64,000 nt of DNA from Eutypella sp. D-1 (GCA_023313575.1 JAJTTP010000024.1:539423-603422); one strand, 5' to 3'. Positions 12,501 to 24,930 are shown, counted from the stretch's first letter. Notes: generated by a model not told the origin, from the letters alone. Made by a program: numbers and translations.

Positions 12501-12940
12501 AATAAAAATAAAGTTATAAAGAAAAAGAAAACATATAAAAAAGGAAAAAAATAAAATATATATATTATAATAATAATAATAATAAAAAAAGGGGGGGTTA
12601 TAACTTAATTATTTAAATATAATATACATTTTAGATTATACTTTTTTTAATTAAAATAAATTAATAAAATACATATTTTATAACATAAAATTATATACGT
12701 TTTAAAATATAAAAGTATATAAAATAAATAATATTATAACATAACTTTATAACTATATTATATTATATAAAAAATTAAAATAATTAATTAAATTATATTT
12801 ATATTTAATTTTAATAATTTATTAATATACTGTTTTATTTTAAATAAAAACCATAAATTTAATTAATATTCGGTATTAATAAATAATAAAAACCGTAACC
12901 TTTTTAACCCGGTTAATTGTATTACTTAAACGTAAATATT
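6591..12940. repeat. AT-rich RIP-decayed block (left part)
   Basis: Almost all C and G that remain are in CG, CC or GG context; CA and TG are very scarce. This is the footprint of CpA-directed C-to-T change on both strands, as RIP produces in repeated DNA of Pezizomycotina. No real open frame survives; the 67-codon frame at 7871-8074 is Lys/Phe/Asn-rich composition noise or a mutated transposon fragment. Simple repeats include AAT runs near 7470 and 12570 and an AT run near 11731. I could not assign this stretch to an element class. A 15-base imperfect inverted repeat lies at 6786-6830. Confidence 0.75.
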
Positions 12941-13355
12941 TGTGACGGCTGGTTTATTCCTAACTATTAGTCCAGTCGAGGGATCTATATTAACAGAAGT
13001 GCTGGGGGTTTTAAGTAATAAATAATCACGTTTAATAATAATAAAAAAAAAGGTGCTTTAAATAACTAAGTTATATTATAAGCTAATAAGTTTAAAAATT
13101 ATTTAAAAAAAAAGTAATAAACGTAATTATATATTATTTATATCTTTTATTCCTAACATTGGAATATGTGATTATATTAAATCCTTAAATCGTAACGGAT
13201 TTAACTGATACCTTTAGATCCATAGATTATAACGGATCCATATGTGGCTTTTTTTATAGCTTATTAAATGTGGCTGGCTTACGTTTTTATTCTTCCGGCA
13301 GTACCGTTAACGAATAGGGTTACCAGCCCCCACTTGGCCTAGTCAGGCCATAATA
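12941..13355 (-). mobile_element. Solo LTR, type A, RIP-mutated, TSD atatt
   Basis: On the plus strand it starts TGTGACGGCTGG and ends CAGGCCATAATA (ancestrally TG...CA). It is flanked by the identical 5-bp target-site duplication atatt at 12936-12940 and 13356-13360. It matches the copy at 40109-40521 along its whole length; differences are mostly TG-to-TA and CA-to-TA. The sense strand is minus by analogy with the Gypsy element at 26286-32962. No partner LTR or internal region is attached. Confidence 0.85.
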
Positions 13356-13874
13356 ATATTAATAAAATCGGTTTTTTTTTAATTTAATACGATTAAAACG
13401 TTTTATCCGTTATTAAGTTTTAAAATTAAATAACATAACATAAATTTTTTTTTAAAACAAAAGTATTTTTATAACAGCTTAAGAATTTAAAAATTAACCG
13501 TATCGATAAAAGATAAAAACATAATTTTTAATAAACTGGTTAAAAACATTAATTTAAAAGATAATTAAATACTTTAAACAGTTAAATCCGGAATAGAATT
13601 TTACGTTATATATTCCGTTTTATTTATTATTATTAAAATTTAATTTATATTTTAAATAATAATAACGGGTATTTGTTTTATAAACAAAATACTTTAAAAT
13701 TTATATCGTAAAATTAAAGTAAGGGATGCCATGATAATAGTGGGACGGAATAACCGTTTATTTTTATATAAAAGCTTTACGCCGTAATTTATTATTATTA
13801 AAGCATTTTTTAATATATATATAAAATATTATAAAAGTATTAAATATAACCATTTATACCAGATTCTGCCTATT
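13356..13874. repeat. AT-rich spacer between two LTRs
   Basis: RIP-type AT-rich DNA with no recognisable gene or element. Confidence 0.5.
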
Positions 13875-14304
13875 TATTATAACCGGTCGGGCCATTAGGC
13901 CGAGTGGGGCTAACATAATAAAAAAAAATCCCTAACTCCAGTTCTGGAAATAAAAATAACCACACTAAAATAAGCCATATACGTGATACGATTAAAAAGG
14001 ATCGGTTAAATCGATAATAATCTTAATAATATTAAATCGTTATATTCGGATACGATTTTAACGATTTAATAATAACTATATATTTTAATATTAAAAATAA
14101 AAGATATAAATAATATATAATTACGTTTATTACCTTTTTTTAAACAGTTTTTAAATTTATTAGCTTATAATATAACTTAATTATTTAAAACACTTTTTAA
14201 TTATTATTACTAAACGTGGTTATTTATTATTTAAAACTTTTAACACTTTTATTAATATAAACCCCTTAATTGGATTAATAGTTAAGAATAAACCGGCCGT
14301 TATA
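13875..14304 (+). mobile_element. LTR, type C, RIP-mutated
   Basis: It reads TATTATAACCGGTCGGGCC... to ...AACCGGCCGTTATA and aligns by eye with the type C LTRs at 49139-49563 (same strand) and at 39669-40099 and 50272-50704 (reverse). Flanks ctatt and taaat do not match, so no target-site duplication is claimed; it may be a relic of a rearranged element. Confidence 0.75.
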
Positions 14305-17300
14305 TAAATAATAAAAAAGCTTTTACCGTTATTAAATAATAGGTTATTATAAATAAAACAAATAATAAATAATATATAAAAAAACGATCGGCTTATATAA
14401 ACAGTTTAATAAAATTAACCGGGATTTATAAACCCGTCCATGTTATTTTACCTTTTTTATTATAAGGTAAATAGTAAAATAAGCGATATGTAATAAAAAA
14501 AGTTATAACATATTAATAACTTTATTAAATATACGGAAGTTTTAAAAGGTGTTAAACACTTTATAAATTATACGGCCTAGCAATACGCATTACGTTTGCT
14601 GTTAGTAATAATTCCGAGATTATAATAGTTTATATATAGGTTATATTAATATTAACTAACCCGTTATTTATGTTTTACATAAACCATTTATGTTAGCCTT
14701 TTAACTATATACCGTGTTATAATACTGTAAGCACTAATATAATTGCCATAACGGCGATTATTTACTTGTCCTTTGCTTTAAAAACGTAGCAATATAAGTA
14801 TATGCCGTAATAATATTATACTTAAAACTTATAACTACGTGTTATTCTCCGGGTAAAGCTAGGTAACGTCGTTTCCGTGTTTTTATATGAAAAGATACAT
14901 TTTAAGCCGGCCGCCGTAACATGTAGCGTTAAGCTTAAAGCCGTAAAAACGGTTAATATAATTTAAACCGTTAGCTTAACCGTAAAAAAGAAAAAGGTAT
15001 AATTTATTAAAATTATTTTATTTTTAAATAAAAAGTAAAACGCGAATATGTTTATATAAAATGCTATTACGCGGACCATTAAGTGGATTATAATAAAGGG
15101 ATTTATTTATATTAAGTTTTATAAAATACAAACTTATTTTTAAGCCATTTAAAAGTAGTATATAAAAACGGATGTTTTAATTAATTATAAAGCTTAAATT
15201 ATAAATTTGTTATTAAAAAAGGCTTTAAGTAAAAAGTTTAAGCTTATATAAAGCTATATAAAAGTTAAAAAGACCGGAATAAATAACCTTTAGCCGTAAC
15301 TTCATATGCCGCCGGTTATAAAGGTCCGGTATATAAATTAACGCTTAATAATTTATTAAAAGATAACGTTTAAAATAAACCTCTTTTATTATAGTGGAAA
15401 AGTTAAAAGTAATTAATAAATATATCGATTAAAATAAGTTATCCCTTTATAATAAGATTATAAACGAAAACGCGGTACCGAGAAAAAAAAGTTAATAATA
15501 ATATCGTAATTATAAAACAAATAGCCTTAAATATAATATTAAAAGGTAAAGGTGGCAAATATGCCGTAATTAGCCGTTATTTAAATAAATGTATAAAGTT
15601 AAGCATTATAAATAATATTTCGAATAATAAATTAACATATATATAATATTGTTACGGCGTATTAAAAGATAATATATTTTATAAAGTAAGATAAAAAAAC
15701 ACTTATTTAAAATACAGTTTTAAAACTATATATAAAAGGTTATAATAAAAAGGCATAAGATTTATATATATGTTATATGCGTTATAAATAAATACACCAG
15801 GCATATATTAGCTTAAGTCGGGTAGTTATTAAGCCGAGAAATAAGGGTTTACTCTTTAATATAATGGTTAAAAACAACCTTAGCAGCATAAAATCGGACC
15901 GGAAAACCGTTATTAAAGCATTATAAACTTGTTTATATACTTATAAGTTATAAAGTTATTACCTAAGCTGTTAAAATTAAATTATTAATCGATAACTATT
16001 AATTAAATAATAAATACCTTTATAATATAATAAATTAACCCGTATAATAATAAATTATTTTTATTTAACCTAACCGAAAATAATAAGGTGTACTTATATA
16101 CGTTTAACCTTGCTAGCTTTATTATATAATAATGTTGTTTTATTAAAATACGCGTAATAAATTAAACTAAAAGTCGGGATATAATATTTCGCGCCTTTTT
16201 AAGGATTGTATTTATTAATTATATTAAGCTTTTATAAAGTTACGTTGCACAGCTTAATTTTTAATATAATTATTTATAATAAAAAAAGGTATAATATAAA
16301 ACAGTAATAAATAATTAAAACCAGGTTTTAAAGCTTTTAAGTTTAAAGGTTCCGGGATTTTAATATAAGGTAAGTTTTATTATCCGAAAACTGTTAAATA
16401 AGGTTAATATTTTATTAAATTAAAAAAAGTCCGAAGTACGTTTATAATATCGAAAAGGTTTAAAGCTATAATTTAAAATGGAATTAAAATATCGGCATTA
16501 AATAAATTAAAAGTAAAAGCTATAAAAAGTTTTATACTTAAAATTATAAGTATATATGTAAAATTTATCTCGGAAAATATGTTTAATTCCCGCATTTAAA
16601 CCTTTATAATTTTTAAAAAACCACTGCTTTATACATTTTTTTTAAAATTTTAATAACTTGTTTATAAGCCCCTTAAGCTTTTTAAATGTTTAAGCCTTTA
16701 ATAAATTAAATAAATCGGTGCTTAAAAGGGTTAAAATAAGGATAACCTTTTAAGCTTTAAAAAAAGCTGCTACATATTATGAATTATTTTATAAAATCTT
16801 ACGTAAAAACGCTTAAAAATATCTCATCGATAAATACAGGATGAAATTAATTAACTAGGTGTTTTTTATCCGTTAAACCACCGTTTTAAAAAATATAAAA
16901 AGCTTTAATGTTTAAATGCTTACCGCCTTTTAAATCATAGATAAATTCTTTTCCCGAACGGGAACGATATTATTTTCCGCCGGCTGGCTTATATATAATT
17001 AATATTTTTATTAAATTCTTTAATAAATAACATCGTTATAAACCGAGCACGCGGCTTTATTTACCGCGTAATAAGTTATAAAAATATAATTATCGCCTTA
17101 AATATTTATATAAATACTTAATAAAAAAACGTTACGTTATTAAAAAACAAGCTGTTAAAATATAAAAAAACTAATTAATAATAGCTATAGCTTATAAGTT
17201 TGTTATTGTTTACGTTAATCTTATATTTAAACGTTATAAACCAGGTTATATATATATTTTATTTTGCTATATATTTAATTATATTAACTATTAATAAAAA

Positions 17301-20300
17301 CCCTCGGGGTTTAATAATATGGCGTTATAAACCCTTATTTCCGAATTATTATAACGTACTCTTTCGAAACTTATACACGCATGCATTCGGCTAGCCGATA
17401 TTGTTTATAAAACGGATAGGCCCGAGCTTAACTTTAATAATATCGTAACTTAACTCCAGCAGTATTTATAATGTTAAAATTAATAAGAATATATTAATAA
17501 GCTAAGGTAGCCGCTTTAAAATATAAAGGCAGTTTAAGTAAATAAAAATTATAGTTTTATTATATCGATATAATAAGTAAAACCGGGCGAATATAAGTTA
17601 TAAATAATATAAATAAGCTTAAGATAAAAATAAATCGGTTTAGTAATATTTCGTTTAAGCTTAAAAGCTGGTTATTATTATATCTTTTTAAAAACTTTTA
17701 ATATTGTTTTTACCCCGGTTTTAAAGTTCGGACGGAACCGAGGATAAGGCATTATAACATGTAAAAGGATAATTAAAAACCGGGATCTTATAGTTACGGA
17801 TAAAGTTAAGCAAGGGATAAACTTAAAACATAACTAGTTATTAATACGTAATTTATTACCTGTTAATAACCGCCCTTACTTATATTACGGCATATTATAA
17901 TAACATAACTTAAACTTTAAGCAGTGTTTTGCATTAAATAAAATCGTAACTATATTTATTTAATTTAAACAGGCTTACCAATTATATAAAAAACCTTGTG
18001 TTTTATAAAAACATATTTATTATTACTTTAATGCGCTTATATTACGGTTATATTATTATGTCTTTTATTTATATTAACTTGCTTAACCGTAACGGCATAA
18101 TGGATAGCTGCGCTTATTATAAACCTCGGTTATATATTATATTAAAGATATTATAACTTAACGTATAATTAAAATATTTATAAAGGGTAAGGGCCTTTTT
18201 AAGTTTATATAACCATTAATAAGCGCTAACTATTATTATAAGATTAAATACGCGGCGCCTTTTATCGGTAAGCTAAGATGGTAATTACCGCAGCCTTTAT
18301 CCGTTTATTAAAATACGGTTATTTTAATAATAAAAAACCTTTTTTAATGCTTTTAATCTGGATTTGCCTTAAGGTACGTACAGTACTGTTAGTAATGTTA
18401 GTATTACGTTTAACATCATTAATTTAATATTAATTTAAAAAGGCTGGGGACGTTATACGGCGGTAATAAAGATTGCTTGTTTTTAAATATATTTATACCG
18501 GCCGGCGGAATAAGCTTACCCGTAATGGTTTAAATTTATAAACAGGTTTTTATTTCCGTATTAACATTTTATAATACCCGGTTAAATTACTTTTAAACAA
18601 ACGGTGGAGGATATAAAATAAAAAGCGCCGTAATGCACGATTTTTTAAAGTAAATTTATAATAATAATAATATTTATATAACTGTTATAATATAATACCG
18701 ATTAAGCGTATTCGGGTTTTTATCCTCGGTTAAAGTAATAAGGTTTAATATATTAAATATTAATATATATAATATATATATTACGTTTATTTAAGTTTAA
18801 AAATTTATTTAACAGTTCGGCGGCGATTTTATACGGGTGATTATTACGGGCGTGTTTACCGGTGCCGGCATTATTATGTTATTAGCGATAATAAATAACG
18901 GCGGCAATAACGTTATGTTATTTTAAAATATTATTATAACAAGCCTTTATCTTTTTACGTAATAATATATAGCCGCTTAAAAGGTATATTTAAAGGTGAA
19001 TTAAAAAATATTAACCCTTTTTTTACCCCTTTATTTATTAAAGATTACGATAACCGTTATTTATCCGAGTTATAATACCGTTTTACCGTTTTAATTAATT
19101 ATTTTATTAATTAAATTACGGTTAAAAGCTTTATTTTTAATTATTTAATATCGGTAAATTTAATTATATTATAAATCGTAAATAATTATATAAGCATAAC
19201 GGGGCGGTATAAACGTTAAGCTTTTACGCCCGTTATTAATAATATATTAATCCGTTAACGTCCGTTTAAATAATTATTAAAAAAAATTAAACGGCTTTTA
19301 CGTTTTATTTTTTAATACCGTTAATAAAGGCCCGTATTTTATTCCGTATAATATTACGGATAAGGTTTTTTTTTAATTTTAATTACGTAATAATTATTTA
19401 TTATTAACCGGATAAAACGTGTTTATAATTTACGAAATTTATATACCTTTTAAAAGTATATCCGGTATTTTTACCGATTCGGATAAAAAAGGTGTATTTT
19501 TTTCGATAATAAATTTATAATTTATTACGGGATGGTAGTAAATAATATTTAATTTATATGTTAAAGTTATATTTATTTATTTATTATATTAATTAACGGA
19601 TACGTATATTTATAATAAAATTAATTAATTTTAATATTTTTAATACTTAATTCCCCCGGGGTTATATAAAAATAATATAAATATAACGGCGATAATGCCG
19701 GATATATTTATTATAAAAATTAATATTATGCTCCGAACCGTATTTTAATAAATTTAAAGCAATTTTATTATTTATAACAACCCGAATTTAATTAAATGTT
19801 AAGTTAATGCTGCCGAAAGTGACGTTATAGCGGTAAAAATGTTAGTATAAAAGCTATAAGTAAGAGAATTAAGTAGAAACTTAATATTTAACGTTAATAT
19901 AACAGGTAATATGCCGGTTATTACGTTTTTTATGCCTGTTTTTAAGGTACGTTTATTAATAATAAGGTATATATTTAATAATAATAACTTAATATTTCCG
20001 GTTAATATTATGTTTAAGATTATTAAAAGGACGGCGTAAAAAGGAGGGTAAAAAGAGCGATATCGGCTTTAAGCCAGCTTTAAACCTTAGGTTATAAAGT
20101 AATAATATGGCAGCGGACTTAATCGTTTATATTTTTTTTATAATTATGATTTATATCCTTTTAAATTATTTCGTTATTAAACGGCCCGAGGTAATACGGT
20201 AGCAATATATTATGGTTTATATAACGCTTTAAAATTAACTGTAGTTAATATAAGATAACCTTTTACTTTGCCTATCCGTTATTACATGGTTTTTAGTCCT

Positions 20301-20404
20301 TATAGCAATTATAATAAAGCCTAGGGCCTCTTATGTTAAGTTATGTAAAAGAAACCTGTTAAACGTAAGATAACCTATGCGTTAAATGCCGTAATTAATA
20401 TAAA
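14305..20404. repeat. AT-rich RIP-decayed block (right part)
   Basis: No intact gene. From about 14580 to 18600 the stretch is slightly richer in G+C than its surroundings, suggesting a younger or less mutated repeat. The 64-codon frame at 17200-17394 is Leu/Ile/Tyr-rich and unassignable. Composition returns to normal abruptly near 20405. Confidence 0.65.
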
Positions 20405-21551
20405 CCTGCATCCCAAGGAAACACGTTGCGGGAATACATCCTTCTTTCTTACTTTTTCACCGCCCCTACCTGGGGATCTGTTAGTTTCTTACCTGTTCAG
20501 GGAACAATACGACTTATCACCAACGAAACTGAGTACCATAAGACTGCGCCACGAAGGAGATACCGCACAGCTACCCTTCTCGAGGAGACCCCCTCGGACT
20601 GGGCAGTATGAAGGAGTTGCCCTCGAATACTTTCCAAGCTAAGATCCTGAGTGCCAAGATCCAGCAAGACCAAGAATGGAAAGCCAAGTAGGAGAGTAGC
20701 CACTATCTGGATGTACCCAGGTCTTTCCTCCTTCCGTAGCTGACGCATATCAGTGGCTATCGTACGACGGTGCCGCGTATATTGCGGGTTGTTAGTCAGT
20801 ACATGCCTACATACCTAAGGAAGATAGGCCCTTTGCTGATGGACTTAGATAGATCCCATATTGGGCACGTACTTCAATTAGAATCTGTTCGGGGCAAGGT
20901 ATGTGCTGTTTTCTGTGCCCAGCTCGGCACCCGTCCCAGTTAGCCACTATTTGAAATTATAAATATGGGTTCGGATCGGCTGGTCTTCAAGGAGTATCCC
21001 TCAAGACCCTGGCCTGAACTGGCTAAGTGGCTCTGAACGTAAACAATAGGAAGACTTCTAACAATGGCTAATTGCCAACAATCAGAAAAGTCCTGCTAGG
21101 GTACCATCCCTAAGGGGTCTGGTCAACGCCATTATAGGCCAGGTCCTTAAGGAGCATTTTTCAGGGCCCCTATCAGGAAAAGTGGCTCTGACCTTGAACA
21201 ATAGGAAGAAGACCTTGGACAATGGCCACTTGCTAACAATAAGGAAACCAACAATAGGGAAAGCCTTGAGGCATTATCCCTAAGGATATTGATCAGTGGA
21301 ATTACAGTCATACTACTGTACCTTGCCTTTTGTAACTTGGTACATAGTTTTGCATGCAACCTGTCAAGGCCTGCCTCGCTTAACTTAACTAAAAAAAATT
21401 GAATTCATCCTCGGTTATAACGATATGAAACCTTTGATATAGAGGCTTTTCCCTATCACTTCAGCTGTTAAGCATAACGCTAAGTATTAACCGAGGCGCT
21501 ACCATCCAAAGAGGTAATATTTAAAGGGGCAATATTTAAGGAGCCCCCAAT
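20405..21551. other. GC-normal region upstream of the protease gene
   Basis: No supportable gene. It holds a diverged direct repeat (21025-21115 and 21180-21285) and, just before the protease ATG, two imperfect copies of aatatttaaggggc at about 21517-21545. Small open frames at 20426-20748 and 21147-21359 lie on opposite strands and show no family features. The promoter and 5' UTR of the protease gene should be in its right part. Confidence 0.45.
21025..21285. repeat. Diverged direct repeat, about 155-bp period
   Basis: Copy one at 21025-21115 begins AAGTGGCTCTGAACGTAAAC and copy two at 21180-21285 begins AAGTGGCTCTGACCTTGAAC. Both continue with AATAGGAAGA, an ACAATGGC block, a CAACAAT/TAACAAT block and end in ATCCCTAAGG. 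It may be a tandem remnant of a non-coding repeat. Confidence 0.55.
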
Positions 21552-23384
21552 ATGTCATTAAGTTCGACAATGGCGCACACATCTGTGTGCTTCTCAGGAA
21601 CAACAACCACAACAACGTTGCTATCACCAGCCCCAACAAAGGCACCACTGTCTTTCACCATGGCATCCCCACCCCCATCCCCCAGTGAAGAGGTCCTGGA
21701 GGCTTACTATGCTGGAATCGCCAGCTTTGGCAAGCTTTGTGGCACCACTGATCCTCTGTTCCAGCATGATGCTCCTTACCAACCGGCATGGAGTGGGAAT
21801 TGGTGTGTCGGCAAACGCCTGGCCACAGTAGGCTCTCATCCTATCCGGGCCTATTTCAGCTTCGGTAAACCACTTTCTGAACAACATCTGGCTACTCGTA
21901 TCATTACCGCTATGGAAGAATCTGGCTTGCCTTGCAATAGCTTTGATATCCTTCGGATTGGCGATGCGCCACTTCAAGACAGCGAGCTGCCCGTCAGACT
22001 TCTTATCAAAGTCGAGCCCCATCAGGTCAACTGGGCCGATGGTATAAACCTTGCTCGACGTTGCCGCTCAGAGCTGCAACGGTTTGGTCTTGATGACGTC
22101 CATTGCGAAGTTCTTGAAGCGCAGCTGCGAGGAGCTTGTAGCAACCCATCATCCTCATCGGTCTCACCTACATCCGCTACCTCCGGTACCCCCTTTTTCT
22201 GGCCCATTAACGACGATTGGGTTTCGCCCTGGCGGCAATCCCTCCTTCCTTTTACGCCTGCCCTCGGCCAATGTATCGCCTCTACTCACACTCCACACAA
22301 AATGGGATCAACAGGTCTTTATCTACGCATCCCTACAAAGGCCGGAACGTGTTATACGGACTGTCTCCTAACTTGTCGTCATGTCCTCGTAGGTGACGAA
22401 AACAAGAACACTATCAAACTAGCATCTCCGGCAGAATTGACGAATTCCGAGCAACCTATTCAAGTCATACAGCCAGCAAATCACCAAGAGATTAAGAAAA
22501 AGCTCAATAAACACCGAAGCCAACTTCAAAGATCTGTCGAGAACTTGCAGTTCAAGGAGATATTTGCCAAGGCCGAAGATACCAGCCGGTACCTCGCGCA
22601 AGATCAACAACAGCTCAAGCACATGGATGCTATCCTAGCATATTACAATCACAACGCGGACGATCGCACAATCGGCTATGTCATTGCCTCACCTCCGAAA
22701 AGCCAGAAAACTCAAGCACCCGGACAAACCATCTTTCAGGATTGGGCAGCTATTCGTATCGATCCATCTAAGTTTCATCTAGCCAACAATGCCCTTCCGA
22801 AGAATCAGTTCTACCTAGCTGATCTCAGCGAAGAAATTGTCCTCGATCTAATGTCGACAGGCCAAACCTTGACTGTCGAAGGTCCCCATGCTTCATTGCC
22901 TACATATTGCCGCGACCGAGATCTGCTTGCTGTCGAGAAGTATATTACCACAAAATCGCTCCAACGCCACGTCGATAACCAAGCCAGATATGATTCATAT
23001 CTCGACGTTTTCAAGTCCGGCTTCGCATCAGGCACTACCCACGGCTATCTGAACGAGATTGGCTCCTGGATACGGGACGGCATTTCCTATTCGGAAAACC
23101 TATGCATCCTCTCCAGGGGAAAAAATGCATTCAGTTGCAAAGGCGACAGCGGCTCCCTTGTATGTATACTATGTCGGCCTGGGGACGATAGGACGCACGA
23201 TCCGGTAGTCGTAGCTGCTGGTCTCTTGTGGGGTGGCTGCGACTGCCCTCAGAAGCCGTCCTTGGACATCACATATGCTATACCTCTGGAGTCTATCCTG
23301 GAAGATGTGAAGAAATTTTTCAGTGAGCCTGGGACCGACGTCGATGAGGTCGAGTTTGGTAACTTGAAGGCATGGGAGCATTAA
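21552..23384 (+). CDS. Chymotrypsin-like (S1-fold) serine protease domain protein, 610 aa, intronless
   Basis: A single open frame. A catalytic triad is visible: His277 in LLTCRHVLVG, Asp397 in FQDWAAIRID and Ser533 in FSCKGDSGSLVC (the GDSGS signature of trypsin-like enzymes), followed by VVVAAGLLWGG, the usual strand after the Ser loop. Between His and Asp is an unusual insert with a charged, probable coiled-coil stretch (about residues 311-360). Residues 1-45 are Ser/Thr/Pro-rich and there is no signal peptide, so the protein is probably intracellular. Residues 50-200 form a further unrecognised domain with conserved-looking Trp and Cys. ATG 21552 is the first in frame; ATG at 21660 (caccATGgc) has the best context and may be the true start. 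In fungi such domains occur in intracellular proteins, including some linked to NLR-type immunity, but nothing here shows a substrate. Coding-like sequence resumes downstream in another frame (23389-23658). Confidence 0.8.
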   Translation: MSLSSTMAHTSVCFSGTTTTTTLLSPAPTKAPLSFTMASPPPSPSEEVLEAYYAGIASFGKLCGTTDPLFQHDAPYQPAWSGNWCVGKRLATVGSHPIRAYFSFGKPLSEQHLATRIITAMEESGLPCNSFDILRIGDAPLQDSELPVRLLIKVEPHQVNWADGINLARRCRSELQRFGLDDVHCEVLEAQLRGACSNPSSSSVSPTSATSGTPFFWPINDDWVSPWRQSLLPFTPALGQCIASTHTPHKMGSTGLYLRIPTKAGTCYTDCLLTCRHVLVGDENKNTIKLASPAELTNSEQPIQVIQPANHQEIKKKLNKHRSQLQRSVENLQFKEIFAKAEDTSRYLAQDQQQLKHMDAILAYYNHNADDRTIGYVIASPPKSQKTQAPGQTIFQDWAAIRIDPSKFHLANNALPKNQFYLADLSEEIVLDLMSTGQTLTVEGPHASLPTYCRDRDLLAVEKYITTKSLQRHVDNQARYDSYLDVFKSGFASGTTHGYLNEIGSWIRDGISYSENLCILSRGKNAFSCKGDSGSLVCILCRPGDDRTHDPVVVAAGLLWGGCDCPQKPSLDITYAIPLESILEDVKKFFSEPGTDVDEVEFGNLKAWEH

Positions 23385-23388
23385 CGAA

Positions 23389-23658
23389 GATCACAATCAA
23401 GATGGCGATGACGGCAGCCACGGTAGCGATCGTCCAGACACCCCTTTCGGCATTGGTCGCCGGTCCCTCAGGGCCTGCAGTCCACCCCCCCAGAATCCAA
23501 AGTCGATTTTCGGGCTGGGCGACCTACAACTCAATTAATACGACTATGACGCAGTTCCATATAATCCGGCACCGCCAGGTAAAGATATGTTCGACCATCC
23601 GGAATTCCAGTAGTTTCAACAAGCCGGCTACACTCGCCCCAATTGGCGGGACCTCTGA
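23389..23658 (+). pseudogene. Decayed C-terminal extension of the protease gene
   Basis: In the +1 frame relative to the protease, just past its stop, a hydrophilic Asp/Gly/Pro-rich stretch is readable (EDHNQDGDDGSHGSDRPDTP, then Pro/Asn-rich, then YDYDAVPYNPAPPGKDMFDH), ending in TGA at 23656-23658. It is broken by TAA at 23536-23538 and TAG at 23611-23613. Both stops could derive from CAA and CAG by one C-to-T change. A 43-base intron (GTAACT at about 23360 to CAATCAAG) would join the protease frame to this one in phase, so the tail may once have been, or may still partly be, translated. The call rests on composition only. Confidence 0.4.
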
Positions 23659-24420
23659 CCCGGTACATGTTTTCTATGCGATATGTTCTTATTATCATAC
23701 ATTCTCACCTTCAGCATTACAAATTCTCGCCGGTTCAGGTTTATCCTATCACGACACGCGTCTCGCCCTAATTGGCTAGACAGGTAAAGGGGGAGGGTTT
23801 TCTTACCAGGCCTTTAACCGGACGATACCAGATAACTTGGTTGTAGTCATGTCGTCGTTCAGTTTTGCTATGCCTTGGTTTTTGCAATCAATGTATTAAG
23901 TAACTAGGTAGTTAGCTTCAGTACCCAATAGTTACACGTTGCGTTCTTGATATTGTCTTCGACCCAGTGCCGCCCCGTACTGGGTTTGGCCGTTGGCAAC
24001 TTGTTAAAATCCGTGATACGTTAAACCTCAAGCTTTTCACATACTTATCGCGTGTTAGAGATCGTAGTTAAAAGGTAGGGCTCTGATGGCAGGCTAAAAC
24101 AGGTGGATACATGTTAGCACCTGGCAATTCGGACTGTCACATCCATAGATCGGAATTCACGATGTGGAGGGCCACGAGGCGGGTTTTTCGCCGGGTAGCC
24201 TACCTCCCTCGGACCGACCAGACGATGGTCGACTCCAGCAAAGCGTGAAACTCGACATCACCTAGGTAGGTATTCTCGATGCTCCTTGCTGCTTAGACCC
24301 TTTCTATATTCTATGGGGCTCAGAATAACGCCTGAAACCTTCTGCATATATAAGCATTGCATAGTTCTCTCTGTTCTACTTTGCAACTGAATCACAGCTC
24401 TGAGGGGACTCTTATCTAGC
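23659..24420. promoter_or_regulatory. Intergenic region with a TATA-like box
   Basis: No supportable gene. The stretch ends with a TATA-like string tatataag at 24347-24354, about 70 bases before the ATG at 24421, which would fit a core promoter for the remnant that follows. Confidence 0.3.
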
Positions 24421-24904
24421 ATGGAAGTAAACCCGTGTTCGGCCCTACTTATCACGAATTCCCACATGTCTATCTCTACCTCCTCACGGAGGACGCCGTT
24501 AAGAGATCCCACGCAAAGTGGATGCCAGATCAACATAACAAAATCTATCGGCTCTTTTTTAAGAAGATCCTATTCGTTTATAATCAAGCGACGTCGATTT
24601 GTCCCATACGTCAATCACGTGTTGACTGTAGCCTCTGGGCATATCACCCACTGCTATACCGAAATAACCATCTGGCCGAGGATATCGTACCTCTCTGGCC
24701 GACATGGCCCCCTTGGCGCTCCGCGCCTTGCCTTTTACGCAGGTGATATCTCTTGCTCGCCCTGCAAAGCGGATAATCTATCAGTCCGAAGAGTATCGCA
24801 GTGAACCAGGGCCCTGGACTGCTGGCAAGTATAAAAGGGGCTCTGGTCCCCTCCGACCTGACGCCTGTTTCTTCCTTTTTAATTTCCAGAACACCACCTA
24901 GCAC
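24421..24904 (+). pseudogene. Unassigned coding remnant next to the AT-rich boundary
   Basis: Two overlapping plus-strand frames look partly coding. The frame open from 24420 reads FGPTYHEFPHVYLYLLTEDA and continues with mixed charged and aromatic residues to a TGA near 24744. Another frame from about 24704 gives RIIYQSEEYRSEPGPWTAGK and ends in FFLFNFQNTT* at 24901. They could be two exons or one gene broken by a frameshift. A third frame starts at the ATG 24421 (127 codons). I do not recognise any family. AT-rich RIP DNA begins right after the last stop, so truncation is possible. Confidence 0.25.
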
Positions 24905-24930
24905 TTCGAAGCAGCGTATTATAAAATCCT

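Noticed and set aside
7470..12590. AAT and AT runs as possible CRISPR-like or satellite arrays
   Set aside because: Short microsatellites without spacers; expected in RIPped DNA.
6591..20404. Centromere interpretation of the AT-rich block
   Set aside because: LTR remnants and the RIP pattern explain it; fungal regional centromeres are usually larger, and nothing specific supports it here.
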